Positions 46,744 to 56,498 of a stretch of DNA of 64,000 nucleotides are shown one piece after another. The notes under the pieces are model-generated. The model was not told where the DNA came from. It was given only the letters and a program-made list of their open reading frames with translations, and ran no database searches. Position 1 is the first letter of the stretch; every line of letters starts with the position of its first letter. Source of the stretch: Paenibacillus tundrae (GTDB lineage Bacteria; Bacillota; Bacilli; Paenibacillales; Paenibacillaceae); assembly GCF_030812775.1 (NCBI RefSeq), contig NZ_JAUSTI010000005.1, forward strand, positions 248,001-312,000. Reading direction: 5' to 3'. Made by a program: the position numbers and the translations under genes.

Positions 46744-47139
46744 ATGCGTAGATGGATGTGGGCTGTACTGCTCATCGTTCCGGTTATTGAACTGTTTGGT
46801 TTTATTCTTATGAGCGACTGGATCGGAGCGGGAAAGACGCTGCTTCTTATGATTCTCACGTCCTTGATCGGTATAGCAATGCTGCAATTTGAAGGACGGA
46901 AAGTGCTTGTGGATGCCAAAACCGAGATGGAACGAGGTAAAGTGCCTGGCCGAAAAATGGTCGATGGACTATTTGTTTTCGTTGGGGGATTCTTGCTATT
47001 GATTCCGGGTTTTGTTACGGATCTCATCGGGTTTACATTGGTGTTTCCATTAACACGTTCGGTGTATCGTCTGTTTTTCTTAGGATGGCTTGAGAAAAAA
47101 ATGAAGAATGGCAGTATCAAATTTTATCGCCGTCCGTAA
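46744..47139 (+). CDS. fxsA: FxsA family membrane protein
   Basis: This 131-residue protein has the FxsA pattern: PVIELFGFILMSDWIGA in the first transmembrane segment, further segments near 27-43 and 72-100, and GFVTDLIGFTLVFPLTRS near the C-terminus. E. coli FxsA affects exclusion of phage T7 by F plasmid; the B. subtilis homologue YtzA lies in the same spot. ATG 46744 follows AAAGGAG. It is coupled to the thioesterase gene. Confidence 0.9.
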   Translation: MRRWMWAVLLIVPVIELFGFILMSDWIGAGKTLLLMILTSLIGIAMLQFEGRKVLVDAKTEMERGKVPGRKMVDGLFVFVGGFLLLIPGFVTDLIGFTLVFPLTRSVYRLFFLGWLEKKMKNGSIKFYRRP

Positions 47140-47157
47140 TGATCATATTGATTCGAA

Positions 47158-47205
47158 CAAAAAAGGCTCCACCCGTGCAGATGCATCTGCCGAGTGGAGC
47201 CTTTA
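47158..47205 (-). terminator. Terminator of ytvI (minus strand)
   Basis: AAGGCTCCAC (47163-47172) pairs with GTGGAGCCTT (47194-47203), with GCAGATGCATCTGC also pairing inside. The A run at 47158-47164 is a U tract in minus-strand RNA. It may also slow plus-strand transcripts from fxsA. Confidence 0.8.
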
Positions 47206-47247
47206 CTCATACGCTTAGTAACCTTTCTGTACGCTTCATCGAACCCA

Positions 47248-48366
47248 TCATCGGACCCTTCCGTTGATGATGTATGTTCGCAGATCCCGTAGCACATTGG
47301 CTCGATTGAATGCATCGAGAATCACCAGGCTTACTGGGCCGATGATCAAACCAAGTACGCCGAATAGCTTCAACCCTACAAACATGCCGACTAGTGTGGC
47401 AAGAGGGTCTAAGCCTACACTACTAGCTAATACTTTGGGTTCAATAATCTGTCGTGCAATCAGCACGATCAGATAGATAACCGATATGCCAATTCCAAGG
47501 TACAGATCCCCATTCATAATGAGATAAGCTGCCCACGGGACCATCACTAATCCAACACCGAGATAAGGTAACAGATCAACAAGTCCGATAAGAAGTGCAA
47601 TCGTGAAAGCAGACTTAACCTGCAAAATAAGTAATCCAATCATCACAAACACAGCGGTAATGGAGATCATGATGAGTTGTGCTCTTGCATAACCAAACAG
47701 AGCCTTTTTTAGGTCATTCCATATGTCAGTGATCGGTTTACGGATGGAGGAAGGTACCCAGCCAGATACGGTGATACTATGACGGGTCCAACTTTTGCTA
47801 ATAAAGAATGTGGAGAGAAGCACAACGATTAGGACTGCACCCATATTAGGCAGCGAAGTGAGTAGATTTAGAATTACGTTGAAGAATCCAGTCACAAGGT
47901 CCGTAACCGCCGTTCCGACCGTCTCCGTTGTTTTGCTGATGTTGCTATTGATCGTTTCCTGATAGTTTGGGTTTTCTTTGTAGAATTCATTAATCTGTGT
48001 AATCAAACTTTGGATCGTATCATTCTCCGTCCAGCGGATAAAGACAGCCTTTATTTCATCAACATGGAGATCGAAACTTGTCGTTAATGAAATGACCTCT
48101 TTCACCATGCGAGTTACAGCAGCCGATAAGACAAGTACGATTGCCCCGAAATACACAATCAGCGATAAAGTGACAGCGAGCCAGCGTGGAAACCGTGCTT
48201 TATGCTGAAGCAGTTTCACAAGGGGGTTCATGGCATAAGCGATGATCCAGGCAATTGCAAAAGGGTACAGCAGGGGAAACAGCAGATAAATGGCCACCGC
48301 GATGAGAATCGTCGCAATAATTACCCATAATCCGCGCATTAGGCGCTTTAATATAATTCTGTCCAA
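47248..48366 (-). CDS. ytvI: Sporulation integral membrane protein YtvI
   Basis: This 372-residue protein belongs to the AI-2E/PerM transporter-like family: about seven or eight hydrophobic segments, a soluble stretch around 90-160, and the C-terminal IIEPKVLASSVGLDPL and GLIIGPVSLVILDAFNR. The YtvI subgroup is known from sporulation of Bacillus. TTG 48366 is preceded by GGAGACGTGAGG. It is convergent with fxsA and divergent from citZ. No clear sigma-E promoter was found upstream. Confidence 0.88.
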   Translation of the reverse strand: MDRIILKRLMRGLWVIIATILIAVAIYLLFPLLYPFAIAWIIAYAMNPLVKLLQHKARFPRWLAVTLSLIVYFGAIVLVLSAAVTRMVKEVISLTTSFDLHVDEIKAVFIRWTENDTIQSLITQINEFYKENPNYQETINSNISKTTETVGTAVTDLVTGFFNVILNLLTSLPNMGAVLIVVLLSTFFISKSWTRHSITVSGWVPSSIRKPITDIWNDLKKALFGYARAQLIMISITAVFVMIGLLILQVKSAFTIALLIGLVDLLPYLGVGLVMVPWAAYLIMNGDLYLGIGISVIYLIVLIARQIIEPKVLASSVGLDPLATLVGMFVGLKLFGVLGLIIGPVSLVILDAFNRANVLRDLRTYIINGRVR

Positions 48367-48719
48367 ACCTCACGTCTCCTTATCTAATAGTTCATTCAGT
48401 TCCAGTTCCATGAAGGTATCTAATTAATATAGAGCAAATAGGACATTTTGAAACGCCAATTTCGCGAAAATGCATGAGATTTGTGTTCTTTTGCCTAGAG
48501 TATGCCAGATGGCAGGGGATAATAGCAATAAAAAGAAGAAGTTGAATAGGACTACGTTAAAACTATATATATGAATCAATTTCATAATACCTTTAGTCGC
48601 TTCAATCAAGGGTAGATAATAGATTAAAATGGTTCAATTTGTCTATATCTACTCACAAAACTTCATTTCCAGTGGTTTATGAAATTGATTCGTGTAGAAT
48701 AAAATGTCAACCTTGTTTG

Positions 48720-48733
48720 TGTAAAGGCTTTCA
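48720..48733 (+). promoter_or_regulatory. Candidate cre site upstream of citZ
   Basis: TGTAAAGGCTTTCA fits the CcpA operator TGWAANCGNTNWCA with one mismatch in the central CG. It lies 57 bp before the citZ -35. The other parts of the 48367-48971 gap are AT-rich without a gene I can support. Confidence 0.4.
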
Positions 48734-48789
48734 AAAATGCTTTATCGGGTCGATAAATATGTTTGATGTGCAAAACAGCTTCCGTCATG

Positions 48790-48818
48790 TTCACATAAAC
48801 GACAAAATCCAGTATGAT
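48790..48818 (+). promoter_or_regulatory. Sigma-A promoter of citZ
   Basis: TTCACA (48790-48795), a 17-bp spacer and TATGAT (48813-48818). It gives a leader of roughly 145 nt before ATG 48972. A TTGACA at 48837 has no matching -10. Confidence 0.6.
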
Positions 48819-48971
48819 TATATAAGTAATTATCGATTGACAGATGATAAACCCGAATTTTTACTTCTTTACTATTTTATGAAATGTAAATGTTTACAAC
48901 ACCAGGAATGCTTATGGAAAGCTTCATTAGGCTAGTGTTTTTTGATTTCGTTTAATAAAGGAGAGAGTAAT

Positions 48972-50084
48972 ATGACAGCTACCAAAGGTCTGGAAGGCAT
49001 CGTTGCAACAACCTCCTCGATCAGCTCTATTGTAGACGGTGTTCTTACATACCGTGGATACAATATTGATGATTTGGCAGAGCATGCAAGCTTTGAAGAA
49101 GTTGCTTATTTGCTGTGGTTTGGTAAATTGCCGAACGCAGATGAATTGAAATCCCTTCGTAAAAGTTTGAGTGATTACGCGCCGATCCCAAGTGATCTGG
49201 TTGCACAAATCAAATTGTATCCCAAAAACATGAGCACGATGGCAGCTCTGCGTTCTGCCATTTCTGCCCTAGGATTATATGACGAGCAGGCTGACGAAAT
49301 GACGGCTGAAGCGAACGAGAACAAAGCGGTTAAATTGCAGGCTCAATTGCCAACGATTGTTGCAGCTATCGCTCGTATTCGTGAAGGTAAAGAACCTGTA
49401 GCACCAAAAGAAGGCGCTTCCATTGCCGAAAACTTTTTATATATGTTGACTGGTGAAGAACCGTCGGATACAGCAGTAAAAGCCTTGGATCAAGCGCTCG
49501 TATTACATGCGGATCACGAGTTGAATGCTTCCACTTTTGCAGCGCGTGTAACTGTTGCGACGTTGTCCGATATTTATTCCGGCGTGACTTCCGCTATCGG
49601 GGCGTTGAAGGGGCCGCTACATGGCGGTGCTAACGAAGCCGTAATGAAGATGTTGAATGAGATTGGCACACCGGATCGCCTTGAAGCAGCAATTCAGGAG
49701 AAACTGGATAACCGTGAGAAAATCATGGGCTTTGGACACCGTGTGTACAAAAATGGCGACCCACGTGCGAAACATCTGCAGAAGATGTCTAAAGAACTGG
49801 GCGACATGAATAATGATACACGTCTCTATGATATGTCTGTGAAGATTGAAGAATTGGTTACAGGACAAAAAGGTCTGAAGCCAAACGTAGACTTCTACTC
49901 TGCATCTGTCTATACACAGCTAGGCATTGAGCACGAGTTATTCACACCAATCTTCGCGATTAGCCGGGTATCTGGTTGGACTGCTCACATTCTGGAGCAG
50001 CTCGCAGATAACCGCATCATTCGTCCTCGTGCTGAGTACACTGGACCAACAGAACAGAAGTACATTTCAGTCGAGCTTCGCTAA
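48972..50084 (+). CDS. citZ: Citrate synthase
   Basis: This 370-residue enzyme has the catalytic residues of citrate synthase: the His in GPLHGGANEAV near 222, the His in GFGHRVYKNGDPRA near 258, and an Asp in VDFYSASVY near 310. It condenses acetyl-CoA and oxaloacetate, the entry of the TCA cycle. I choose ATG 48972 after AAAGGAGAGAG. Followed by icd and mdh as in B. subtilis citZ-icd-mdh (citZCH). Confidence 0.96.
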   Translation: MTATKGLEGIVATTSSISSIVDGVLTYRGYNIDDLAEHASFEEVAYLLWFGKLPNADELKSLRKSLSDYAPIPSDLVAQIKLYPKNMSTMAALRSAISALGLYDEQADEMTAEANENKAVKLQAQLPTIVAAIARIREGKEPVAPKEGASIAENFLYMLTGEEPSDTAVKALDQALVLHADHELNASTFAARVTVATLSDIYSGVTSAIGALKGPLHGGANEAVMKMLNEIGTPDRLEAAIQEKLDNREKIMGFGHRVYKNGDPRAKHLQKMSKELGDMNNDTRLYDMSVKIEELVTGQKGLKPNVDFYSASVYTQLGIEHELFTPIFAISRVSGWTAHILEQLADNRIIRPRAEYTGPTEQKYISVELR

Positions 50085-50120
50085 TTACGTCAAAACCAGT
50101 ATAATAATGAAGGATGGGGC

Positions 50121-50169
50121 GAAGGGTGAATTCGATTGACGAGAGTCAGTCGAAGACGAAAGACCCTTC
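50121..50169 (+). other. Nested RNA hairpin between citZ and icd
   Basis: GAAGGGT (50121-50127) pairs with ACCCTTC (50163-50169) around an inner stem TTCGATTGAC/GTCAGTCGAA. No T run follows. Candidate mRNA processing or stability element. Confidence 0.5.
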
Positions 50170-50187
50170 CCTCGATTAGACAAGCGG

Positions 50188-50193
50188 TATAAT
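50188..50193 (+). promoter_or_regulatory. Possible internal promoter of icd
   Basis: TATAAT is 42 bp upstream of the icd start; no clear -35 is visible. Confidence 0.4.
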
Positions 50194-50234
50194 CATACCT
50201 AAACTCATACAACGATCAAGGAGGAATTGTAACT

Positions 50235-51527
50235 ATGAAATTAGAAAAATTCGCTCATCCAACTGAAGGAGAAAAAATCCAGATCGATAATGGTGCACTG
50301 CAGGTTCCTAACAACCCGATCATTCCGTTCATCGAAGGTGACGGTACAGGTCGCGATATCTGGAAAGCTTCCAAGCGTGTATTGGACGCAGCAGTTGAAA
50401 AAGCATATGATGGCAGCAAAAAAATCGCTTGGTACGAAGTATTTGCTGGTGAAAAAGCATTTAATACATATGGGGAGTGGTTGCCGAACGATACGCTCGA
50501 AGCGATTCGTGAGTACATCGTAGCAATCAAAGGACCTCTGACTACACCAATCGGTGGTGGTATTCGTTCCCTGAACGTAGCACTTCGTCAAGAGCTTGAT
50601 TTGTACACATGCCTGCGTCCAGTGCGTTATTTCGACGGCGTACCTTCCCCGGTTAAACGTCCTGAATTGGTTGATATGGTTATTTTCCGTGAAAATACAG
50701 AAGATATCTATGCGGGTATCGAGTATGCAGAAGGTTCCGATGAAGTGAAAAAAGTTATCCAATTCCTGCAACAGGAAATGGGCGTTAACAAAATCCGCTT
50801 CCCTGAAACTTCCGGTATTGGTATCAAGCCAGTTTCTTCCGAAGGTTCCAAACGTTTGGTTCGTGCAGCGGTACAATACGCAATCGATCACAACCGTAAG
50901 AGCGTTACGCTGGTACACAAAGGTAATATCATGAAATTTACCGAGGGTGCCTTCAAAAACTGGGGATATGAAGTGGCTGAAGAAGAGTTCGGCGATAAAG
51001 TATTCACTTGGGCTCAATACGATATCATCAAAGATAAAGAGGGTACAGATGCAGCGAATGCAGCTCAAAAAGCAGCTGAAGATGCTGGCAAAATCATCGT
51101 AAAAGATGCGATTGCTGATATCGCCCTGCAACAAGTATTGACTCGTCCAGGCGAATTTGATGTTATCGCAACATTGAACCTGAACGGTGACTATCTGTCC
51201 GATGCACTTGCAGCGCAAGTGGGCGGAATCGGTATCGCTCCAGGAGCTAACATTAACTATGTAACAGGACATGCTATCTTCGAAGCTACACACGGTACTG
51301 CTCCTAAATATGCTGACAAAGATGTCGTGAACCCTGGTTCCGTAATCCTGTCTGGCGTAATGTTGCTTGAGCATCTGGGCTGGCAAGAAGCGGCTAACCT
51401 GATCTACAAAGGTATGGAAACATCCATTAACAATAAAACAGTAACGTATGACTTCGCTCGTCTGATGGACGGAGCAACTGAAGTGAAATGTTCTGAATTC
51501 GCTGATCAAATCATTAAAAACCTGTAA
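50235..51527 (+). CDS. icd: Isocitrate dehydrogenase (NADP)
   Basis: This 430-residue enzyme has the prokaryotic NADP-type features: [15 protein letters not shown] near 110 with the substrate serine and arginines, the metal-binding Asp in [13 protein letters not shown] near 315, and [16 protein letters not shown] near 355 with the NADP-specific Lys and Tyr. It decarboxylates isocitrate to 2-oxoglutarate. Start ATG 50235 after AGGAGG. Middle gene of citZ-icd-mdh, 150 bp after citZ and 15 bp before mdh. Confidence 0.97.
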   Translation: MKLEKFAHPTEGEKIQIDNGALQVPNNPIIPFIEGDGTGRDIWKASKRVLDAAVEKAYDGSKKIAWYEVFAGEKAFNTYGEWLPNDTLEAIREYIVAIKGPLTTPIGGGIRSLNVALRQELDLYTCLRPVRYFDGVPSPVKRPELVDMVIFRENTEDIYAGIEYAEGSDEVKKVIQFLQQEMGVNKIRFPETSGIGIKPVSSEGSKRLVRAAVQYAIDHNRKSVTLVHKGNIMKFTEGAFKNWGYEVAEEEFGDKVFTWAQYDIIKDKEGTDAANAAQKAAEDAGKIIVKDAIADIALQQVLTRPGEFDVIATLNLNGDYLSDALAAQVGGIGIAPGANINYVTGHAIFEATHGTAPKYADKDVVNPGSVILSGVMLLEHLGWQEAANLIYKGMETSINNKTVTYDFARLMDGATEVKCSEFADQIIKNL

Positions 51528-51542
51528 GGGGAGATGTGAATC

Positions 51543-52484
51543 GTGACTATTCAGCGCAAAAAAATCACAGTAGTCGGTGCCGGTTTTACCGGTGCTACGA
51601 CTGCACTGATGCTTGCCCAAAAGGAACTCGGGGATGTCGTTCTAGTAGACATTCCTCAACTGGAGAACCCGACAAAAGGTAAAGCACTCGATATGCTGGA
51701 GGCAAGTCCTGTTCAAGGCTTCGACAGTCATATCGTCGGAACTTCCAACTATGAAGATGCTGCAGGTTCGGAGATTGTTATTATTACGGCAGGAATTGCC
51801 CGTAAACCGGGAATGAGTCGTGATGATCTGGTCAATACGAATGCGGGAATCGTGAAGTCCGTCTGTGAAAATGTGAAAAAATATTGCCCTGATTCAATCG
51901 TCATTATTCTGAGCAACCCGGTAGATGCAATGACTTATGCAGCGTATAAAACTCTTGGTTTTCCCAAAAACCGCGTAATTGGTCAGTCGGGCGTACTCGA
52001 CACTGCCCGTTATTGTACATTTATCGCTCAAGAATTGAACGTATCTGTTGAAGATGTGCGTGGTTTCGTTCTGGGCGGTCACGGGGATGATATGGTGCCT
52101 CTTGTTCGCTATTCGAGCGTTGGAGGCATTCCGATTGATACGTTAATTCCAGCAGACCGGATTGAAGCGATCGTACAACGTACACGCGTTGGCGGTGGTG
52201 AGATCGTGAACCTGCTTGGTAACGGTAGTGCGTATTATGCTCCAGCAGCTTCCCTCGTGCAAATGACGGAAGCCATCTTGAAGGACAAAAAACGTATCAT
52301 TCCTGTTATTGCTTATCTTGAAGGTGAATATGGCTATAACGATCTGTTCTTAGGCGTTCCAACGATTCTAGGTGGAGACGGGATCGAGAAAATATTTGAA
52401 TTGGATCTGACTGCTGAGGAAAAAGCAGGGCTGGATAAATCTGCTGAGTCCGTTCGAAATGTCATTTCGGTTGTAAATATTTAA
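51543..52484 (+). CDS. mdh: Malate dehydrogenase
   Basis: This 313-residue enzyme has the NAD-binding [15 protein letters not shown] near 10-24, DIPQLEN as the acidic NAD-specific strand end, the substrate arginine in [11 protein letters not shown] near 86, and the catalytic His in [11 protein letters not shown] near 181. It oxidises malate to oxaloacetate. GTG 51543 follows GGGGAG. Together with citZ and icd it is part of the TCA cycle operon. A strong terminator follows. Confidence 0.96.
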   Translation: MTIQRKKITVVGAGFTGATTALMLAQKELGDVVLVDIPQLENPTKGKALDMLEASPVQGFDSHIVGTSNYEDAAGSEIVIITAGIARKPGMSRDDLVNTNAGIVKSVCENVKKYCPDSIVIILSNPVDAMTYAAYKTLGFPKNRVIGQSGVLDTARYCTFIAQELNVSVEDVRGFVLGGHGDDMVPLVRYSSVGGIPIDTLIPADRIEAIVQRTRVGGGEIVNLLGNGSAYYAPAASLVQMTEAILKDKKRIIPVIAYLEGEYGYNDLFLGVPTILGGDGIEKIFELDLTAEEKAGLDKSAESVRNVISVVNI

Positions 52485-52514
52485 GTTTGAAAAGATTTTG
52501 AACAAGAACAAGGA

Positions 52515-52550
52515 GAAAACCCCCGAAAAACCGGGGGTTTTCTTTCTTTT
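52515..52550 (+). terminator. Terminator after mdh
   Basis: GAAAACCCCCG (52515-52525) pairs with CGGGGGTTTTC (52532-52542), followed by a T-rich run. Confidence 0.85.
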
Positions 52551-52619
52551 GGATAAGTTCCCCAGTATAATAGTATGTGATGTATAGCACACTGAAATGA
52601 ATTGAGGAGGATGGAAATT

Positions 52620-53045
52620 TTGGGAATGATTATGTATCTGCTTCATATTGTTGGAGCACTGTCGTTAGGCTTCTACCTAATTCTGCCGTTCGTAGTCGGT
52701 AGAATCCGTAAGCTGAATGTAGCAGCACAAGAGGGCGCATTCACATCACTTCGATCTTTGAATCGTATCGCTCAGTATGGACTGATTATCCAGCTTCTCA
52801 CTGGGGGTTACCTGATGACAAAAGGGGAGTACTCTCACCTCTGGATGGGTGTAGTGGTTGTCTTGTTGCTTGCAATGGCTGCCATCGGTGGAATTATGGG
52901 TAAACCGCTGCGTTTGGCTGCAGAAGGTGTGAAAAGCAACCGTGATGTAAGTCCAGAACAGGGCAAGATTCGTATGTTCAGTACACTGCTGGCTGTGTTC
53001 CTGCTGATTATGGTTTATCTCATGGTAGATAGCAGCGTAATCTAA
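52620..53045 (+). CDS. Small membrane protein of unknown function
   Basis: This roughly 141-residue protein has about four transmembrane segments (around 5-25, 45-62, 70-91 and 118-136) with a basic loop RKLNVAAQEG near 28-37. I choose TTG 52620 with AGGAGG 9 nt upstream; TTG 52602 and ATG 52611 are too close to that site. I do not recognise a named family beyond membrane proteins of Paenibacillus type. It is preceded by a TATAAT at 52566-52571 and followed by a strong terminator. Confidence 0.72.
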   Translation: MGMIMYLLHIVGALSLGFYLILPFVVGRIRKLNVAAQEGAFTSLRSLNRIAQYGLIIQLLTGGYLMTKGEYSHLWMGVVVVLLLAMAAIGGIMGKPLRLAAEGVKSNRDVSPEQGKIRMFSTLLAVFLLIMVYLMVDSSVI

Positions 53046-53171
53046 GAATGAATATTACTACAATACGTAAAGCGTTCTAACCTGATTTTATGCCTTTGTC
53101 GATTGTGCCAGTAAGATGGGACAAGCTGACCTGAGGTGATATCAGGTGCACATACAAACCAAGATACAACC

Positions 53172-53206
53172 AAAACAGACAGCCTTAGGACTGTCTGTTT
53201 TTTTTT
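53172..53206 (+). terminator. Terminator after the membrane protein gene
   Basis: AAAACAGACAG pairs with CTGTCTGTTTT across an 8-nt loop, followed by nine T or more. The rest of the 53046-53361 gap shows only a short direct repeat. Confidence 0.85.
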
Positions 53207-53314
53207 ATTTATGCTATTCACGAGATCAGATGTATTTAACTATTGATAAAATTGATGATGTACGATCTTAAAGATGCGCTCTCAGAATTGATCTGTGTAA
53301 GTAAAGCTTATTTG

Positions 53315-53336
53315 ATCTAGAAACTATCTAGAAACT
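53315..53336. repeat. Tandem 11-bp direct repeat
   Basis: ATCTAGAAACT occurs twice head to tail (53315-53325, 53326-53336), just downstream of the GGDEF gene end. Role unknown. Confidence 0.6.
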
Positions 53337-53361
53337 AGTTAGTTTAACTTAGCTAAGTGAA

Positions 53362-54921
53362 TTAAGCGAGACTGACGTTGTAGGCGAAAACTGCGTTCCG
53401 TCCATTACGCTTCGACTCATACAACGCATGGTCTGCATCTCGTAGTAACGATTCTAATGAATCATCTTCCCCGTTGTATTGTGCGACCCCGAAGCTTGAC
53501 GTCAGTGGGATCAGGACACCTTCAACCTCAAGTGGCTCATTGAACAATGCAACTCGTAGCTGTTCAGCAAGCTGCTCACCATCCTGAAGGGATGCGCCGG
53601 GCATAGCTATTACGAATTCTTCCCCGCCATATCTAGCAAATAGTATCTCAGAGTTCAGATAACGATTACATACCGTGACAACATGAATAATTGCTTTATC
53701 ACCCACATCATGTCCATAGGTATCATTAATTCGTTTGAAGTGATCGATATCAAACAAGATAAAGGCTACCGGCCGAAAAGTTAGCTTGGCCTCATTCAAG
53801 ATTTCCTTCCCTTTGTTCAGAAACTGCGTTCGGTTATAGATTTTGGTGAGTCCATCAAAATAGGCCATTTGTTTAAGTTGCTCTTGAAGAAAACGTTGTT
53901 CGGTGATATCTATGAGCATAATCAAAATTCCAACGACCTGAGCGCCCTTATTAAACACATAGGAGGTTCTAACCTGATAACATACAGTATGTCCCTCTAA
54001 TTGCCAGTATAAGTCGGTCTGAAGTCCTTCTCTAAAGTACTCTACGGGAAAGGTTTCCCCAGATAGGCTAAGCCAGATATCATCCCAACGTTTCCCGATC
54101 ATCTCTGGCTCAAGTTCAGGCAACATGAGATGCATAGCTTTATTGTAATCTACAAGACGATTGGAACTGTCGAGCACGAGTACACCTTCACGCATGCTCT
54201 CAAAAATGCTGTCTTTGGCAATAGGGACGATCATAAGAAGGCGAGATGATAAAATAGCCCAAATATACATCGCAGATGTAACGCACATTAACACCGGAAC
54301 CGGATCCATACCACCAGGAGTTAATCCAAGCAAATACACAAAGGCAGCAACCATTGGAATGAGCTGTGAGGTGATTAGCGTGAGCAATTGCTTGCGGTAC
54401 ATTTTCTTCGTATGTCTCCATTGTGCAACTAGAATAAGACAAGCGCATAACAGACAAGAGAAGGTAAATGCTCCGTGCACAACATACCATTGACCTATGG
54501 AAATATCCATAAGCGGAACAACAGAGTCAGTTCTGAGCCAAACCTCTTTATAATATAGATGGTGATAATCATTCGTGGCTACCATGAAGAGTGTGATGGA
54601 AGGAATGATAAACATGGCAATGGTCGCTTTACGAGATAAAGTTTTCCCAGTGTATTGAATCATAAGGAGCAGGCCAAGTGAAGCGGAGAAAGGCATACCC
54701 ATATACTGAACGACTGTCCAAAATTTCATCTGCTCCAGTGTATTGCTTGCTAGCTGAATCGCATACCCAAAGGTATAAACGGAAAGGGCAGCTGTATAAA
54801 GCATGAATACTTTAGCACTGGGAATTTCAGCTCTTCTGAAATAAGAATATAAACACAAAAAGACATTCAAAACGGCTGAAGTCGTTACAAGTGTTATATA
54901 TGAATCAATACTCGATCCCAT
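53362..54921 (-). CDS. Membrane diguanylate cyclase (7TM-PAS-GGDEF)
   Basis: This 519-residue protein has an N-terminal region with seven hydrophobic segments (to about residue 215), of the kind called histidine kinase N-terminal 7TM domain; a PAS domain around 228-335; and a C-terminal GGDEF domain. The active site ARYGGEEFVIAM is intact, so it should make c-di-GMP from GTP. The usual inhibitory RxxD site five residues before GGEEF is not present, so product inhibition may be weak. The HD-GYP protein at 39-1163 would break down the product. ATG 54921 after GGAG. Possible palindromic operator TGTACATTGTACA at 54966-54978. Confidence 0.92.
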   Translation of the reverse strand: MGSSIDSYITLVTTSAVLNVFLCLYSYFRRAEIPSAKVFMLYTAALSVYTFGYAIQLASNTLEQMKFWTVVQYMGMPFSASLGLLLMIQYTGKTLSRKATIAMFIIPSITLFMVATNDYHHLYYKEVWLRTDSVVPLMDISIGQWYVVHGAFTFSCLLCACLILVAQWRHTKKMYRKQLLTLITSQLIPMVAAFVYLLGLTPGGMDPVPVLMCVTSAMYIWAILSSRLLMIVPIAKDSIFESMREGVLVLDSSNRLVDYNKAMHLMLPELEPEMIGKRWDDIWLSLSGETFPVEYFREGLQTDLYWQLEGHTVCYQVRTSYVFNKGAQVVGILIMLIDITEQRFLQEQLKQMAYFDGLTKIYNRTQFLNKGKEILNEAKLTFRPVAFILFDIDHFKRINDTYGHDVGDKAIIHVVTVCNRYLNSEILFARYGGEEFVIAMPGASLQDGEQLAEQLRVALFNEPLEVEGVLIPLTSSFGVAQYNGEDDSLESLLRDADHALYESKRNGRNAVFAYNVSLA

Positions 54922-55292
54922 GGTTTGGTCTCCAAATCGTTAAGATATCTAAAAATCATCTGTACTGTACATTGTACATCAGCCAAAGCGGCATAGGAAT
55001 ACAAATTACGATTTGAAACAGGGCTTTTTTTAAAATTTATCGAATTTTATGACCGAATAGATTGTTATGCAATGAAAAAAATCGAAATACATAAAATTAC
55101 ATTCGAGTTGTGCTTAATCCATACCATTTCCTTGTTTAATTTAGAAGAGCAGTGGTAAGTAAGTTTAGAGACAACATTGTTGGAGGTTGTCAGGAAGAAG
55201 ATTCATGATCAGAATAATCTGTCCTGTTCATGCCATCCTACACAGTGAGACGAGAATCAATATCCAATCCAGTAATGAGAGGAGCATGCTTC
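54922..55292. other. Non-coding gap between GGDEF and SDR genes
   Basis: The 371-bp divergent gap is AT-rich. A 13-bp palindrome (TGTACATTGTACA, 54966-54978) lies near the GGDEF gene's upstream end. The frame of the SDR is open from 55230, but without a ribosome site. I see no gene. Confidence 0.5.
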
Positions 55293-56162
55293 ATGTCAGC
55301 GCAAACACAAACCGAAAAAACAATGCCAGCCCAACATCAGAATCAGCAACCTGGAATCGAATCAGAGATGAATCCTAGACCCGAGTTTGAGAAACCTGAG
55401 TATAAAGCAGCAGGGAAATTGTTAGGTAAAGTGGCGTTAATCACGGGTGGAGATAGCGGTATTGGACGAGCTGTAGCAGTTACTTATGCAAAAGAAGGTG
55501 CCGATGTCGCGATTGTGTATCTGAACGAGCATCAGGATGCCGAGGAGACGAAACGACAGGTTGAGCAAGAAGGCAGAAAATGCATTTTGATTGCGGGTGA
55601 TATCGGTGATACTCAATTTGCCAAAAAATCCGTGCAACAGACGATTGAGCAACTAGGTAAGCTTGACATTCTGGTGAATAACGCTGCTGAGCAGCACCCA
55701 CAGCAACAATTAGAGGATATTACACCTGAGCAATTGGAGCGCACGTTCCGCACTAATATCTTCGGAATGTTTTATATCACTCAGGCGGCATTGCCACATC
55801 TTAAAAAAGGCAGTACCATTATCAACACGACATCGATTACAGCCTACCGAGGCAATCCATCCTTGATCGATTACTCATCGACGAAAGGTGCGATTACGTC
55901 GTTTACACGTTCCTTGTCTATGAACGTTGTGGAGAAGGGAATTCGAGTTAACGCCGTAGCTCCTGGCCCGATCTGGACACCGCTTATTCCATCAACATTT
56001 GATGAGAAGAAAGTAAGTGAATTTGGATCAACTCAGCCGATGAAGCGCCCAGGACAGCCTGACGAATTAGCCCCTGCCTATGTATATTTGGCTTCAGATG
56101 ATTCCTCTTACGTAAGTGGTCAGGTTATGCATGTGAATGGCGGCGAAGTAGTGAACGGCTAA
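55293..56162 (+). CDS. Short-chain dehydrogenase/reductase
   Basis: This 289-residue protein has a roughly 45-residue Gln/Glu-rich N-terminus before the Rossmann fold, GGDSGIGRAVAVTYAKEG near 50-67, NNAAEQ near 129 and the catalytic YSSTKGAIT near 195-203. It resembles the YhdF/YghA-type SDRs of Bacillales, induced as general stress proteins. Probable NADP-dependent aldehyde or ketone reductase of unknown substrate. I choose ATG 55293 with GAGAGGAG 8 nt upstream. A strong hairpin at 56193-56236 follows. Confidence 0.88.
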   Translation: MSAQTQTEKTMPAQHQNQQPGIESEMNPRPEFEKPEYKAAGKLLGKVALITGGDSGIGRAVAVTYAKEGADVAIVYLNEHQDAEETKRQVEQEGRKCILIAGDIGDTQFAKKSVQQTIEQLGKLDILVNNAAEQHPQQQLEDITPEQLERTFRTNIFGMFYITQAALPHLKKGSTIINTTSITAYRGNPSLIDYSSTKGAITSFTRSLSMNVVEKGIRVNAVAPGPIWTPLIPSTFDEKKVSEFGSTQPMKRPGQPDELAPAYVYLASDDSSYVSGQVMHVNGGEVVNG

Positions 56163-56192
56163 AGCAACCTCAACCTAAGATGAATGTAGATA

Positions 56193-56236
56193 TGACGTCC
56201 CGTTACCAGTCTAGCTGGTCGGGACGTCTATTTAAT
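56193..56236 (+). terminator. Terminator after the SDR gene
   Basis: GACGTCCCG pairs with CGGGACGTC, with an inner ACCAG/CTGGT pairing, followed by TATTTAAT. The remaining part of the gap to 56498 shows no gene. Confidence 0.75.
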
Positions 56237-56498
56237 ATCAGGTGTGGCTTACAAAAAGATTGAGAATCGATAGAGAATTTACATAGAACAACATCAGACC
56301 TAATAATCACATGATATTTTATCTAGATATCTATTCTATATGTAGGTTGTTCCTTGGATCTATGGCAGGATGTCAATAACTATGAGTGAAGGCGATTATA
56401 AAGGTAACTATAGAGTGTTTACCTGTATTAATGCTCATATTGTCGAAAGAAATCTGTGATAAGATAGACAAACAGATATTCGACAGGGGGAACCAACC

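Noticed and set aside
48639-48935. 98-codon plus-strand frame upstream of citZ
   Set aside because: It contains the citZ promoter and cre-like site, has no ribosome site and odd composition.
50241-51620. 459-codon minus-strand frame opposite icd
   Set aside because: Antisense shadow of icd with the same unnatural composition.
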